A stretch of 43,905 nt of DNA from Pseudonocardia sp. (GTDB lineage Bacteria; Actinomycetota; Actinomycetes; Mycobacteriales; Pseudonocardiaceae). This document shows, piece after piece, positions 8,251 through 16,221 of the stretch. The DNA is taken from contig JAJAZD010000259.1 in assembly GCA_026785945.1 (NCBI GenBank), forward strand, positions 1-43,905. Direction: 5' to 3'. Position 1 is the stretch's first letter; each line of letters opens with the position of its first letter. Both the position numbers and the translations under genes were made by a program. The notes beneath the pieces were generated by a model. It saw only the letters and a program-made list of their open reading frames with translations. It ran no database searches and was not told the origin of the DNA.

Positions 8251-10304
8251 GGTCGCCTCGGTCCGGGGGTGGCGGGTGTGGACGGTGACGGCGTCACGGG
8301 TGCGTCGTCCTCCGGGAGCAGGACGTCGTACCCCCTGCGCGAGGATCCCGGTGGCGTCTCCGGGCGACGCGCCACCAACCGCTCGGACGACGCGAGCTGC
8401 CACGGCACGCTCGTGACCATCACCCCGGGCTGGAACAGCAGGCGACCCTTGAGCCGCAGAGCGCTCTGGTTGTGCAGGATGTGCTCCCACCAACGCCCGA
8501 CGACGTACTCGGGGATGAACACGGTGACGACGTCGCGCGGGTTGTCGGAGCGGATCCGCCGCACGTAGTCCAGGACCGGCTTCGTGATCTCGCGGTAGGG
8601 CGACTCCACCACCTTGAGGGGGACCGGCAGCTTGCGCGTCGACCAGTCCCGCATCAGCCGCTTCGTGTCGGCGTCGTCGACGTTGACCGTGACGGCCTCC
8701 AGGACGTCGGGCCGGGTCGCGCGGGCGTAGGCCAGCGCGCGGAGTGCCGGCTTGTGCAGGGTGGAGACCAGCACGATGGCGTGGTTGCGCGACGGCAGCA
8801 CCCCGTCGACGTCCCCGGCGACGAGCTCCTGGGCGACACGGTCGTAGTGCCTCTGGATCGCCTTCATGAGCACGTAGAACACCGCCATCGCCGCGATCGC
8901 GATCCACGCGCCGCGGGTGAACTTGGTGATGAGCACGATCACCAGCACGACCCCGGTCATCACCGCACCGAAACCGTTGATGGCCTGCGCGCGGCGCATC
9001 CGCGACCGCGCCCCGCGGTCGGTCTCGGTGGCGAGCAGCCGGTTCCAGTGCCGCAGCATCCCGGACTGGCTGAGCGTGAACGAGGTGAACACGCCGACGG
9101 TGTAGAGCGCGATCAGCCGCGTGACCTCCGCCTGGAAGCCGATGACCAGCACGATCGCGATCCCGGCGAGCACCATGATGCCGTTGGAGAACGCCAGCCG
9201 GTCGCCCCGGGTGTGCAGCTGGCGCGGCAGGTAGCGGTCCTGGGCCAGGATCGAGCCGAGCACCGGGAAGCCGTTGTAGGCGGTGTTGGCGGCGAGAACG
9301 AGGATCAGTGCCGTGACCACGACGACGAAGAAGAAACCCGGCCGGAAGGTGTCGAACACCGCGTCGGCGAGCTGGGCCACCAGCGTCTGCTGCACGTAGC
9401 CCTCGGGTGCCCCCACGATCTGGGTGTCGGGGAACTCGGCGATCTTGGCCTCGGTGACCAGCGCCAGGGCGATCAGCCCGGAGAACATCACCACGGAGAT
9501 GCTCCCGAGCAGCAACAGCGTGGTGGCGGCGTTGCGCGACTTCGGCTTCTCGAACGCGGGCACCCCGTTGCTGATGGCCTCCACCCCGGTCAGCGCCGCA
9601 CAGCCCTGCGTGAACGACCTGAGCACCAGCAACGCGAGCGCCAGCCCGGTGAACGAGTCGCCCTCGGCGAGGAGTTCCAGATCGGCGCTGGCGGCACGCA
9701 CCTCGTCACCGAACACGAACACCCGCGTGAAACCCCAGATGATCATCGTGGCGACACCGGCGATGAACGCGTAGGTCGGGATCGCGAACGCGATGCCGGA
9801 CTCCTTCACCCCCCGCAGGTTGACGGCGGTGAGCAGCAGGATCGCCAGGACGGCGAACGGCACCTTGTTCTCGGCGACGAACGGGATGAGCGCGCCGACG
9901 TTCGCGGCCGCCGCGGAGATGGACACCGCGACGGTGAGCGTGTAGTCGACGAGCAGCGCGCTCGCCACCGTCAGACCCGCCCGCCGGCCGAGGTTGACCG
10001 TCGCCACCTCGTAGTCGCCACCGCCCGACGGGTAGGCCTGCACGTTCTGCCGGTAGCTCGTGACCACGGTGAGCAGCACGACCACCACCGCCAGGCCGAC
10101 CCACGGCGAGAACGTGTAGGCCGCGAGCCCGGCCGCCGACAACGTCAGGAAGATCTCCTCGGGCGCGTAGGCCACCGACGACATCGCGTCGGAGGCGAAC
10201 ACGGGCAGCGCGATCCTCTTGGGCAGCAGGGTGTGGGAGAGGCGGTCGCTGCGCTGCGGCCGCCCGACGAGGATTCGCTTTGCGGCGATGCCGAGCTTGG
10301 ACAC
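8247..10304 (-). CDS. KimA-family APC transporter, probable potassium importer
   Basis: A 685-residue APC-superfamily membrane protein with about 12 membrane segments (residues 30-490) and a C-terminal cytoplasmic domain. It closely resembles Bacillus KimA (YdaO), a high-affinity K+/H+ symporter. Shared stretches include FASDAMSSVAYAPEEI, SYRQNVQAYPSGGGDY, LLVDYTLTVAVSISA, CAALTGVEAISNGVPAF, LAANTAYNGFPVL, ALYTVGVFTSFTLSQSGM, and near the end HILHNQSALRLKGRL. The cytoplasmic domain (about 500-650) has the alternating strand-helix pattern of the KimA tail. It starts with GTG at 10304 and is divergent from the RCK genes ceoB/ceoC, with only 67 bases between. It is coupled to the downstream methyltransferase. 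Potassium as substrate is an inference from KimA homology and the RCK neighbours. Confidence 0.85.
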   Translation of the reverse strand: MSKLGIAAKRILVGRPQRSDRLSHTLLPKRIALPVFASDAMSSVAYAPEEIFLTLSAAGLAAYTFSPWVGLAVVVVLLTVVTSYRQNVQAYPSGGGDYEVATVNLGRRAGLTVASALLVDYTLTVAVSISAAAANVGALIPFVAENKVPFAVLAILLLTAVNLRGVKESGIAFAIPTYAFIAGVATMIIWGFTRVFVFGDEVRAASADLELLAEGDSFTGLALALLVLRSFTQGCAALTGVEAISNGVPAFEKPKSRNAATTLLLLGSISVVMFSGLIALALVTEAKIAEFPDTQIVGAPEGYVQQTLVAQLADAVFDTFRPGFFFVVVVTALILVLAANTAYNGFPVLGSILAQDRYLPRQLHTRGDRLAFSNGIMVLAGIAIVLVIGFQAEVTRLIALYTVGVFTSFTLSQSGMLRHWNRLLATETDRGARSRMRRAQAINGFGAVMTGVVLVIVLITKFTRGAWIAIAAMAVFYVLMKAIQRHYDRVAQELVAGDVDGVLPSRNHAIVLVSTLHKPALRALAYARATRPDVLEAVTVNVDDADTKRLMRDWSTRKLPVPLKVVESPYREITKPVLDYVRRIRSDNPRDVVTVFIPEYVVGRWWEHILHNQSALRLKGRLLFQPGVMVTSVPWQLASSERLVARRPETPPGSSRRGYDVLLPEDDAPVTPSPSTPATPGPRRP

Positions 10305-10371
10305 GGCGGAAGCCTATGCGGTGCCATCGACGACGACGCGATAGCGTTCCGGCTGATCCCGGGAGGGCGCG

Positions 10372-11034
10372 GTGTACGTCGTGATCATGGGGTGCGGGCG
10401 CGTCGGCGCGTCGCTGTGTGCCGGGCTGGAACGCCTCGGGCACGACGTGGCCGTGATCGACAAGGATCCGCAGGCCTTCCGCCGCCTGGGCCCGGACTTC
10501 CGCGGCAGGCAGGTGGTCGGCCAGGGCTTCCACCGCGACGTCCTGGTCGAGGCCGGGATAGATCGGGCGCAGGCCTTCGCCGCGGTGTCCAGCGGCGACA
10601 ACTCCAACATCATCGCCGCGCGGGTGGCGCGGGAGTCCTTCGGCATCGAGCTGGTCGTCGCCCGCATCTACGACGCCAAGCGCGCCGCGGTCTACGAACG
10701 CCTCGGCATCCCGACCGTCGCCACGGTGCCCTGGAGCACCGACCGGCTCCTGCGGATGCTGCTCCCCGACGGCGTGACGTCGGCGTGGCGCGAGCCCACC
10801 GGCACCGTCGCGATACTGGCGCTGCCCGTGCACGAGGACTGGGTCGGGCGGCCGGTGCGGGAGCTGGAGGTCGCCACGGGCAGCCGGGTGGCCTTCATCG
10901 TCCGCTTCGGGACGGGGGTCCTGCCGCGTTCGGACACCGCCGTGCAGGCCGGGGACATCGTCTACGTCGCCGCCGTCTCCGGCACCGTCAGTGATGTCAC
11001 GACCGCGGCCGCAGCCTCGCCGCAGGAGGGGTGA
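10372..11034 (+). CDS. ceoB: RCK/TrkA-type potassium-uptake regulatory protein CeoB
   Basis: A 220-residue cytosolic protein with an RCK N-terminal Rossmann domain: MGCGRVGASL (GxGxxG), acidic VAVIDKD at the end of beta 2, and VAVSSGDNSNIIAARVAR. A smaller RCK C-terminal domain follows (about 140-205; HEDWVGRPVRELE, GDIVYVAA). Such proteins bind NAD(H) or adenine nucleotides and gate potassium channels or transporters. GTG at 10372 follows a GGGAGG site. The stop overlaps the beginning of the second RCK frame region, so the pair is one operon. It corresponds to ceoB (Rv2691) in the mycobacterial order. Divergent from the KimA-like permease, the most likely partner transporter. Confidence 0.9.
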   Translation: MYVVIMGCGRVGASLCAGLERLGHDVAVIDKDPQAFRRLGPDFRGRQVVGQGFHRDVLVEAGIDRAQAFAAVSSGDNSNIIAARVARESFGIELVVARIYDAKRAAVYERLGIPTVATVPWSTDRLLRMLLPDGVTSAWREPTGTVAILALPVHEDWVGRPVRELEVATGSRVAFIVRFGTGVLPRSDTAVQAGDIVYVAAVSGTVSDVTTAAAASPQEG

Positions 11035-11039
11035 TCGCC

Positions 11040-11696
11040 ATGCGTGTCGCGATCGCCGGAGCCGGCGCCGTCGGGCGTTCGATCGCACTGGAGCTGCTCG
11101 AGAACTCCCACCAGGTCATGCTCATCGAGCGCGAGCTCAGCCAGATCGAGCCGGAGTCCGTCGAGCAGGCCGAGTGGGTGCACGCCGACGCCTGCGAGCT
11201 GGCCTCGCTGGAGGAGGCCGGGCTGGAGGGCTGCGACGTGGTCATCGCCGCCACCGGGGACGACAAGGTCAACCTGGTGGTCTCGCTGCTGGCCAAGACG
11301 GAGTTCGCCGTACGTCGCGTCGTTGCGAGGGTCAACGATCCGCGCAACGAGTGGCTCTTCGGTGAGAACTGGGGGGTCGACGTCGCGGTGTCCACCCCGC
11401 GGCTGCTCGCAGCCCTGGTGGAGGAGGCGGTGGCCGTCGGCGACCTCGTCCGGCTGCTGACGTTCCGTCAGGGCCAGGCCAACCTCGTCGAGGTGACCCT
11501 CACCGCCGACACCCCGCTCGCCGGGCACCCGGTCAAGGAGCTGCAGCTGCCGACCGACTCCGCGCTGGTGGTGATCCTGCGGGGCAGCCGCGTGATCGTC
11601 CCGCAGGCCGACGACGCACTGGAGCCCGGCGACGAGCTGATGTTCGTGGCCACCACCGCGGTCGAGGAGGACATCCGCGCGGCCCTGGGCTACTGA
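11040..11696 (+). CDS. ceoC: RCK/TrkA-type potassium-uptake regulatory protein CeoC
   Basis: A second RCK protein (about 218 residues) directly downstream of ceoB. The Rossmann domain starts at the N-terminus with VAIAGAGAVGRSIA, then VMLIERE, and VIAATGDDKVNLVVSLLAK. The C-terminal RCK domain (about 140-215) includes PLAGHPVKELQLP and EPGDELMFVA. ATG 11040 lies 8-10 bases after AGGAGG; the GTG at 11031 overlaps the ceoB stop but is too close to that site to be preferred. Two non-identical RCK subunits in tandem are typical of the actinobacterial CeoB/CeoC pair, which probably form a hetero-oligomeric gating ring. It converges with the methyltransferase gene, leaving 11 bases. Confidence 0.9.
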   Translation: MRVAIAGAGAVGRSIALELLENSHQVMLIERELSQIEPESVEQAEWVHADACELASLEEAGLEGCDVVIAATGDDKVNLVVSLLAKTEFAVRRVVARVNDPRNEWLFGENWGVDVAVSTPRLLAALVEEAVAVGDLVRLLTFRQGQANLVEVTLTADTPLAGHPVKELQLPTDSALVVILRGSRVIVPQADDALEPGDELMFVATTAVEEDIRAALGY

Positions 11697-11707
11697 CCGG
11701 GCGGGCC

Positions 11708-12523
11708 TCAGGGCTTGCGACCGACCCCGGCCCAGTAGTAGACGCTGCGCGGGTCGGCGACGGGCGTCTCCTGCGGGTCGGGGCGCCAATCCGGAACGGG
11801 CACCAGCCCGGGTTCGACGAGCTCGAGACCGTTGAAGAACCGCGCGACGTCGGCCTCGGCGCGCGGGAGGATCGTCATGCCGGACTGCTTGGCCACCGCC
11901 CGGGCCCCCGCGGCCGCCTCCGGATCGAAGTCGCCGGTCGGGTGGGTGAGCGCCAGGTAGCTGCCGGACGGGAGAGCGTCGAGCAACCGGGAGACGACCG
12001 GGTACGGGTCGTTGCCCTCGTCGGCGTCGAAGTACATGAGGATCGCGACCAGCATGAGCGCGACCGGCTTGCCGATGTCGAGTGTTTCCCGGAACTCCGG
12101 GCTGGACAGGATCGCCTCCGGGTCCATGAAGTCGGCCATCAGGAACGCCGTGCGCCCCTCGTTGTTGCCCGCCATCAGCGCCCTGGCGTGCGCGAGGACC
12201 AACGGGTCCTTGTCCACGTACATCACCCGTGCGTCCGCACGGATGGCCTGCGCGACCTGGTGGAGGTTCGGCGACGTCGGGATGCCGGTGCCGATGTCGA
12301 GGAAATCGCGGATGCCCGCGTCCTCGACGAGGTGGCGCACGAACCGTCGCATCACGGCGCGGTTCGCCCGCGCCATCGCGCTGATCGTCGGCACGTGCTG
12401 GCGGATCAGGTCGCCGAGCTCGCGGTCGGGCGGGTAGTTGTCCTTCCCGCCCAGCCAGTAGTCGTACACCCGCGCCTCGTGGGCGACGCTGACGTCGATC
12501 TGCGGTGATCCAGGATCGGCCAT
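11708..12523 (-). CDS. SAM-dependent methyltransferase, Methyltransf_19 (DUF574) family
   Basis: A 271-residue protein of the actinobacteria-enriched DUF574/Methyltransf_19 group. Diagnostic features are the N-terminal ARVYDYWLGGKDNYPPDRE, the helical segment ANRAVMRRFVRHL, the SAM-binding loop FLDIGTGIPTSPN (about 95-107), VMYVDKDPLVLAHARAL, and the C-terminal DVARFFNGLELVEPGLV and YYWAGVGRK. Substrates of this family are not known. It is not part of the conserved sigA block, so it looks inserted between ceoC and the DUF3159 gene. ATG 12523 is preceded by a GAGGAGTA ribosome-binding site. It stands alone, with a separate promoter region in the gap upstream. Confidence 0.92.
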   Translation of the reverse strand: MADPGSPQIDVSVAHEARVYDYWLGGKDNYPPDRELGDLIRQHVPTISAMARANRAVMRRFVRHLVEDAGIRDFLDIGTGIPTSPNLHQVAQAIRADARVMYVDKDPLVLAHARALMAGNNEGRTAFLMADFMDPEAILSSPEFRETLDIGKPVALMLVAILMYFDADEGNDPYPVVSRLLDALPSGSYLALTHPTGDFDPEAAAGARAVAKQSGMTILPRAEADVARFFNGLELVEPGLVPVPDWRPDPQETPVADPRSVYYWAGVGRKP

Positions 12524-12609
12524 GGGGTACTCCTCGCGACGACGCCCACATCGGACGGATCAGGACATCGCCCACCATAGCGGGGCGCCGCGGAGCCGCA
12601 TCCGGCCGG

Positions 12610-14085
12610 TCAGCGCGGCCGTCCGAAGATCCCCTGCCCGGGGGTGAGCACCCGCTTCGGGTCCCATCTGACCTTGGCCGCACGCAGCGCCGGGTAGTCA
12701 CGGCCGAAGTGGTCCACCCAGTCGCGAGGGGTGAAGGGGATCGAGCCGGCCGGGTAGTGCTTGCCGCCGGCGTCGCGGGTGCGTTCGTAGAGCTCCCGGT
12801 TGCCGGCGAGCTGCGACTCCGCGGTGGTCGGCCCGACGGTGGTGCGCAGCAGGGCGAAGAGGAACGCCTCGGGCTCGGCCGGGACCTGCACGAACGGGTG
12901 GCGCACCAGGCCGGTGCGGAACGGGTAGAGCAGCACCGGTCCCTGCCCGGTGTCGGCGACGGTGAGGTCGGCGAGGGTAGCCGAGACGACCTCGGCGGTC
13001 CGGCTCGCCGGCAGGAAGACGTTGGCCCAGGGGTGGGGCAGGAACCAGACCCCGATCCCCGTGAGGAACTCCACCGTCGGTCGCAGCCTGTCGATCCAGT
13101 CGGCGAAGGAGTAGTCGGTGACGACCGTGCGGGCCGCGTCGAAGTTCAGGCCGCTGGTGACCGCCGCGTCGTCGGGCCCCGGGCCGGAGTAGTAGACCGC
13201 CGCGTCGACGAAGTACTCCCAGCCCCCCGCCGCCGACGGCTGCGCCTGACCCTCCAGGGAGCTGAACTGCCCCGCCGCCAGCGCTCTGCGCTGGTCGTCG
13301 AGGTAGGTGTCCAGGTCGGGGTAGAACAGCTGGTAGCCGCGGGCACGCTCGGGTGCCGGGAGCAGGGTCAGCGTCGCCGAGACGATGACGGCGGACTGCC
13401 CGAGACCGCCCAGCGCCGACTCGAACAGAGTGCGGCTGCGGGTGGGCGAGCAGCGTACGAGGCGGCCCTCCCCCGTCACCACCTCCAGTTCCAGCACGTT
13501 GTCGACCTGCAGGCCGTAGAGCCCGCTGGCGCCGCCGATCCCGCCCACGGCCAGCGTGCCGCCGATCGACAGGTCGAGGTAGTCGGTGAGGACCGGCGGG
13601 ATGAACCCGCGGGCCAGCGTCTGCGTCGCCAGGTCGAACCAGGTCACGCCGGCGTCGACCACCACACGGTCGGAGTGGATCTCCCGCACCTGGTCCAGTG
13701 TGGTCGAGTCGATCACTACCCCGGCCGTGACCTGCGCCTGGCCGTACGTGCTGTGGCCCTGACCACGCATCGCGACCGCGATCCGGTGCCGGTTGGCGTA
13801 GCGCACCAGCCGGACGACGTCCTGCACCGAGCCGGGCCGCAGCACCGCGACCGGCGTCCGGCTCACCAGGTGCCCGTAGTCGTCGGCCGCCGCGGCGCGG
13901 GCGGCCGGGTCGACGACGAGCTCGCCGTCCAGGTCGGGCACCGCGACGGCACCGGGCGGGCCGCCCTCGGCCGCTTCGGCAGCGGTCACCCACGTGCCGC
14001 CGAGCGGGTTGAACGCCACCACGGCCATCCCGGCCAACGTCGCGGACAGGAACCTACGGCGATCCACTCGATCCATGACGTCCAC
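12610..14085 (-). CDS. Tat-exported FAD-linked oxidoreductase, cytokinin-dehydrogenase-like
   Basis: A 491-residue flavoprotein with a Tat signal (VDRRRFLSATLAGMAVVAF, residues 7-25) and an FAD-binding PCMH domain. MRGQGHSTYGQ (His111) matches the histidine that carries covalent FAD in cytokinin dehydrogenases. LTDYLDLSIGGTL (Asp168) matches the segment holding their catalytic Asp. The C-terminal half shows HPWANVFLP and the final WDPKRVLTPGQGIFGRP, both hallmarks of the cytokinin dehydrogenase family. The reaction would be oxidative cleavage or dehydrogenation of an amine such as isopentenyladenine outside the membrane; substrate is inferred only from homology. It is a single gene with ATG 14085 (a second ATG lies three codons in). 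It is not part of the conserved sigA block and looks acquired or lineage-specific. Confidence 0.82.
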   Translation of the reverse strand: MDVMDRVDRRRFLSATLAGMAVVAFNPLGGTWVTAAEAAEGGPPGAVAVPDLDGELVVDPAARAAAADDYGHLVSRTPVAVLRPGSVQDVVRLVRYANRHRIAVAMRGQGHSTYGQAQVTAGVVIDSTTLDQVREIHSDRVVVDAGVTWFDLATQTLARGFIPPVLTDYLDLSIGGTLAVGGIGGASGLYGLQVDNVLELEVVTGEGRLVRCSPTRSRTLFESALGGLGQSAVIVSATLTLLPAPERARGYQLFYPDLDTYLDDQRRALAAGQFSSLEGQAQPSAAGGWEYFVDAAVYYSGPGPDDAAVTSGLNFDAARTVVTDYSFADWIDRLRPTVEFLTGIGVWFLPHPWANVFLPASRTAEVVSATLADLTVADTGQGPVLLYPFRTGLVRHPFVQVPAEPEAFLFALLRTTVGPTTAESQLAGNRELYERTRDAGGKHYPAGSIPFTPRDWVDHFGRDYPALRAAKVRWDPKRVLTPGQGIFGRPR

Positions 14086-14178
14086 CCCATCACGATCACG
14101 CAGCGGTGGGTCACGATCGGGCTCGCCATCACCTGAACGGCCGCGAGCGCGGCGGGCGAGGAGCCCGACTATCTCGGC

Positions 14179-14844
14179 TCAGGCGGGCAGGGGGGGCCTG
14201 CGTGCGCGACGGACCGCCAGGATCGTGCCGAGGATAGCGACCCCGACCAGCGGATAGCCCATGGCGAGTCGTGCGATGCCGAGCCAGAACTCCTGCTCGG
14301 CGTTGTAGAGCAGACCCTGGACCACGAGCCGGGCGGCGAACACCAACGTCCACAGCAGGGTGGCCCAGGTGTAGGCGCGCAGCAGTCGGGGGTCGCTGCG
14401 CCACGACTGGCCGTCCCCGTTGATGCCGTGCCAGATCACGCCGGCCAGCGGCCACCGCACCAGCACCGACACGAGGAACGCCAGGCCGAACGCGGCGCTG
14501 TAGATCAGGCCGGGCAGGTAGAATCCTCGGGCCTCCCCGGTTCGGTAGGCGATGAACGCCGCGATCCCGACACCCAACAGTCCCGACACCGCCGGCTGCA
14601 GCGCCTGATTGCGGGCGATGCGCCACGCGGCGACGGCCACGCCGGACGCGAGTGCGGCGATCAGCGCGGGCTGCAGTTCGAACAGCAGATTGACCACGAC
14701 GAACACAGCCACCGGGATCGAGGACGCGACGATCCCCCACACGCCGCCCATCTGGTCCAGCAGCGTCGGGAACTCACGCTCGACCGGCTCGTCGACGAGG
14801 CCGGGGGCCTGCTCGGACTCCGGCTGCGGTGGGACGGCCGTCAC
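14179..14844 (-). CDS. DUF3159 membrane protein
   Basis: A 221-residue integral membrane protein with six or so membrane segments between residues 35 and 210. Signature stretches are LDQMGGVWGIVASSIPVAVFV, WRIARNQALQPAVSGLLGVGIAAFIA, ARGFYLPGLIYSAAF, WPLAGVIWHGINGDGQSWR and LLRAYTWATLLWTLVFAARL, which identify DUF3159. The function is unknown. It resembles intracellular septation-type proteins in topology. The start is GTG 14844, seven bases downstream of the OB-fold gene's stop with a GGAGC site between, so the two form an operon. Same position as Rv2693c in the mycobacterial order. Confidence 0.9.
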   Translation of the reverse strand: MTAVPPQPESEQAPGLVDEPVEREFPTLLDQMGGVWGIVASSIPVAVFVVVNLLFELQPALIAALASGVAVAAWRIARNQALQPAVSGLLGVGIAAFIAYRTGEARGFYLPGLIYSAAFGLAFLVSVLVRWPLAGVIWHGINGDGQSWRSDPRLLRAYTWATLLWTLVFAARLVVQGLLYNAEQEFWLGIARLAMGYPLVGVAILGTILAVRRARRPPLPA

Positions 14845-14851
14845 GGCGCTC

Positions 14852-15247
14852 CTACGATGTCGGGGCCTGGCAGATCTCGTAGTACGGGTTGTACAACACC
14901 TTGCGGCCGTTGCGGACGGCCAGCCGCCCGCGCACCCGCATGGTGCGACCCGGCTCGATGCCGGGAATCCGCCGACGGCCGAGCCAGATCAAGGTGACAC
15001 CTTCGCTGCCGTCGAACAGTTCGGCCTCGAGCGTCGCGTCGGCGTCCTGCGGGCAGAACTCGACACTGCGCAATCTACCGAAGACGGTGACCTCCTGGCC
15101 GCAGGCGCACTCCGATGCACGTTGCGCACCGGACCGCGCCGCGTCCTGGGACAGGTCGGCGGCGTCGAGGGCCTCGACGTCGCTGGTCAGCCTGCGCAGC
15201 ATGCGACGGAACGTGCCGCCATCGGTGCCGCCCTCGGTGACGCCCAT
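14852..15247 (-). CDS. OB-fold nucleic acid-binding protein (Rv2694c-like)
   Basis: A 131-residue protein. After a short helical N-terminus (RRMLRRLTSDVEALDAADL) it carries an OB-fold (about 48-125): VTVFGRLRSVEFCPQ, LEAELFDGSEGVTLIWLGRRRIPGI, MRVRGRLAVRNGRKVLYNPYYEI. The pattern resembles RecG/aspRS-type OB domains that bind single-stranded nucleic acid. Function is unknown, but the gene is conserved next to DUF3159 in actinobacteria. ATG 15247 is preceded by GGGGGAAG, which lies directly beside and partly inside the 3' arm of a perfect 14-bp hairpin. Expression may therefore be limited at translation initiation. The frame stays open to 15364, but the shorter start with the ribosome-binding site fits family length. 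Confidence 0.85.
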   Translation of the reverse strand: MGVTEGGTDGGTFRRMLRRLTSDVEALDAADLSQDAARSGAQRASECACGQEVTVFGRLRSVEFCPQDADATLEAELFDGSEGVTLIWLGRRRIPGIEPGRTMRVRGRLAVRNGRKVLYNPYYEICQAPTS

Positions 15248-15252
15248 CTCTT

Positions 15253-15283
15253 CCCCCAGGTTGGGCGGCGCCCAACCTGGGGG
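15253..15283 (-). promoter_or_regulatory. Perfect 14-bp hairpin masking the ribosome-binding site of the OB-fold gene
   Basis: Arms 15253-15266 and 15270-15283 are exact reverse complements separated by three bases. In the mRNA (minus strand) the 3' arm ends in a G-run that is the start of GGGGGAAGAG, the ribosome-binding site six bases before ATG 15247. Folding would hide the Shine-Dalgarno sequence. The same palindrome could instead be a dimeric repressor site in DNA. The structure is visible in the sequence; the regulatory role is inferred. Confidence 0.55.
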
Positions 15284-15489
15284 CCGCTGACCTCTCCAGC
15301 GTAACCCGCCGGAAATACCTCCACCCACCTGATCAGGAGCCGTGTGGTGCGTCGGGCCGTGCACGCAGGACCGAGCGCCGAACGGTCGTAGGCGCCGGCG
15401 ACCGGGGCGATGAGCGACCCGTCGGCATCGACGACCGGCCGACCGGCCTCACGGTCCGGGACCGGGAAGCCGAATCCGCCTGCCTTCGG

Positions 15490-16221
15490 ATGCGGGCGGT
15501 CCTGCTGCCCGGATCCGGATCGGACGAGGTGTTCGTCCGGCGGGCGTTCGCGGGTCCGCTGCGGGATCTCGGCATCGAGTTGGACGCCCCGGCCCCGCGA
15601 CGTGGCAACGACGTCGTGGCCGGCTACCGGTCCGCTCTCGACAGCGCCCTCCGGAGAGCCCCCGGCCTGCTGCTGGTGGGCGGCATCTCCCTCGGCGCGC
15701 ACGTTGCCGCGGCGTGGGCGGCGCAACACCGCGCGGCGGCGGGGGACCGGTTGCGCGGGCTGCTCCTGGCCCTCCCGGCCTGGACCGGGCCGCCGGGAGA
15801 CGCCCCCGCGGCGCTGACCGCCCGCGCCACGGCACGCCTGGTGCACGCCGGGGGTGTGGACACGGCGGTCGACGCGGCCCGTACCGGTGCGCCGCCCTGG
15901 CTGGCCGCGGAGCTCTCACGGTCATGGCAGGGATACGGCGACGGCCTGGCCGCAGCGTTGGAGGCCGCCGCCGCCGAACCCGCCCCGGACGTCTCGGCAC
16001 TTCGGGCACTGACCGTGCCCGCCGGCAGCGCCGCGCTCGTCGACGATCCCGTGCACCCCCTCGCCCAGGCGCGGCACTGGCAGCGCCAACTGCCCCACGC
16101 AGTGCTGTCCACCACGACGCTGGCCGCGTTCGGCGCCGACCCCGAGGTCGTCGGGCGGGCCGCCGTGCGCCGATGGGTGCGCGCGAGCGGCACCGCGGAC
16201 GGTCAGCCCGGCAGGCGGTGA
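15490..16221 (+). CDS. Alpha/beta hydrolase (Rv2695-like)
   Basis: A 243-residue alpha/beta-hydrolase-fold protein. The first strand VLLPGSGSDEVFVRRAF carries the oxyanion-hole glycines. The nucleophile elbow is GGISLGAHVAA (Ser about 70), and LVDDPVHPLAQARHWQRQLP gives the acid-containing segment. The final histidine usually seen in hydrolases is not obvious near the end, so catalytic competence is uncertain. Start ATG 15490 has no ribosome-binding site, consistent with leaderless translation or another start. It overlaps the 3' end of the DUF3710 gene by 19 bases in convergent orientation. It sits at the Rv2695 position of the conserved order. The substrate is unknown. Confidence 0.75.
   Translation: MRAVLLPGSGSDEVFVRRAFAGPLRDLGIELDAPAPRRGNDVVAGYRSALDSALRRAPGLLLVGGISLGAHVAAAWAAQHRAAAGDRLRGLLLALPAWTGPPGDAPAALTARATARLVHAGGVDTAVDAARTGAPPWLAAELSRSWQGYGDGLAAALEAAAAEPAPDVSALRALTVPAGSAALVDDPVHPLAQARHWQRQLPHAVLSTTTLAAFGADPEVVGRAAVRRWVRASGTADGQPGRR

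Noticed and set aside
10305-10371. c-di-AMP (ydaO-type) riboswitch before the KimA-like gene
   Set aside because: The divergent gap is only 67 bases, too short for that aptamer, and no motif was seen.
11031-11033. GTG 11031 as the ceoC start
   Set aside because: It overlaps the ceoB stop but lies too close to AGGAGG; ATG 11040 has better spacing and matches the family start.
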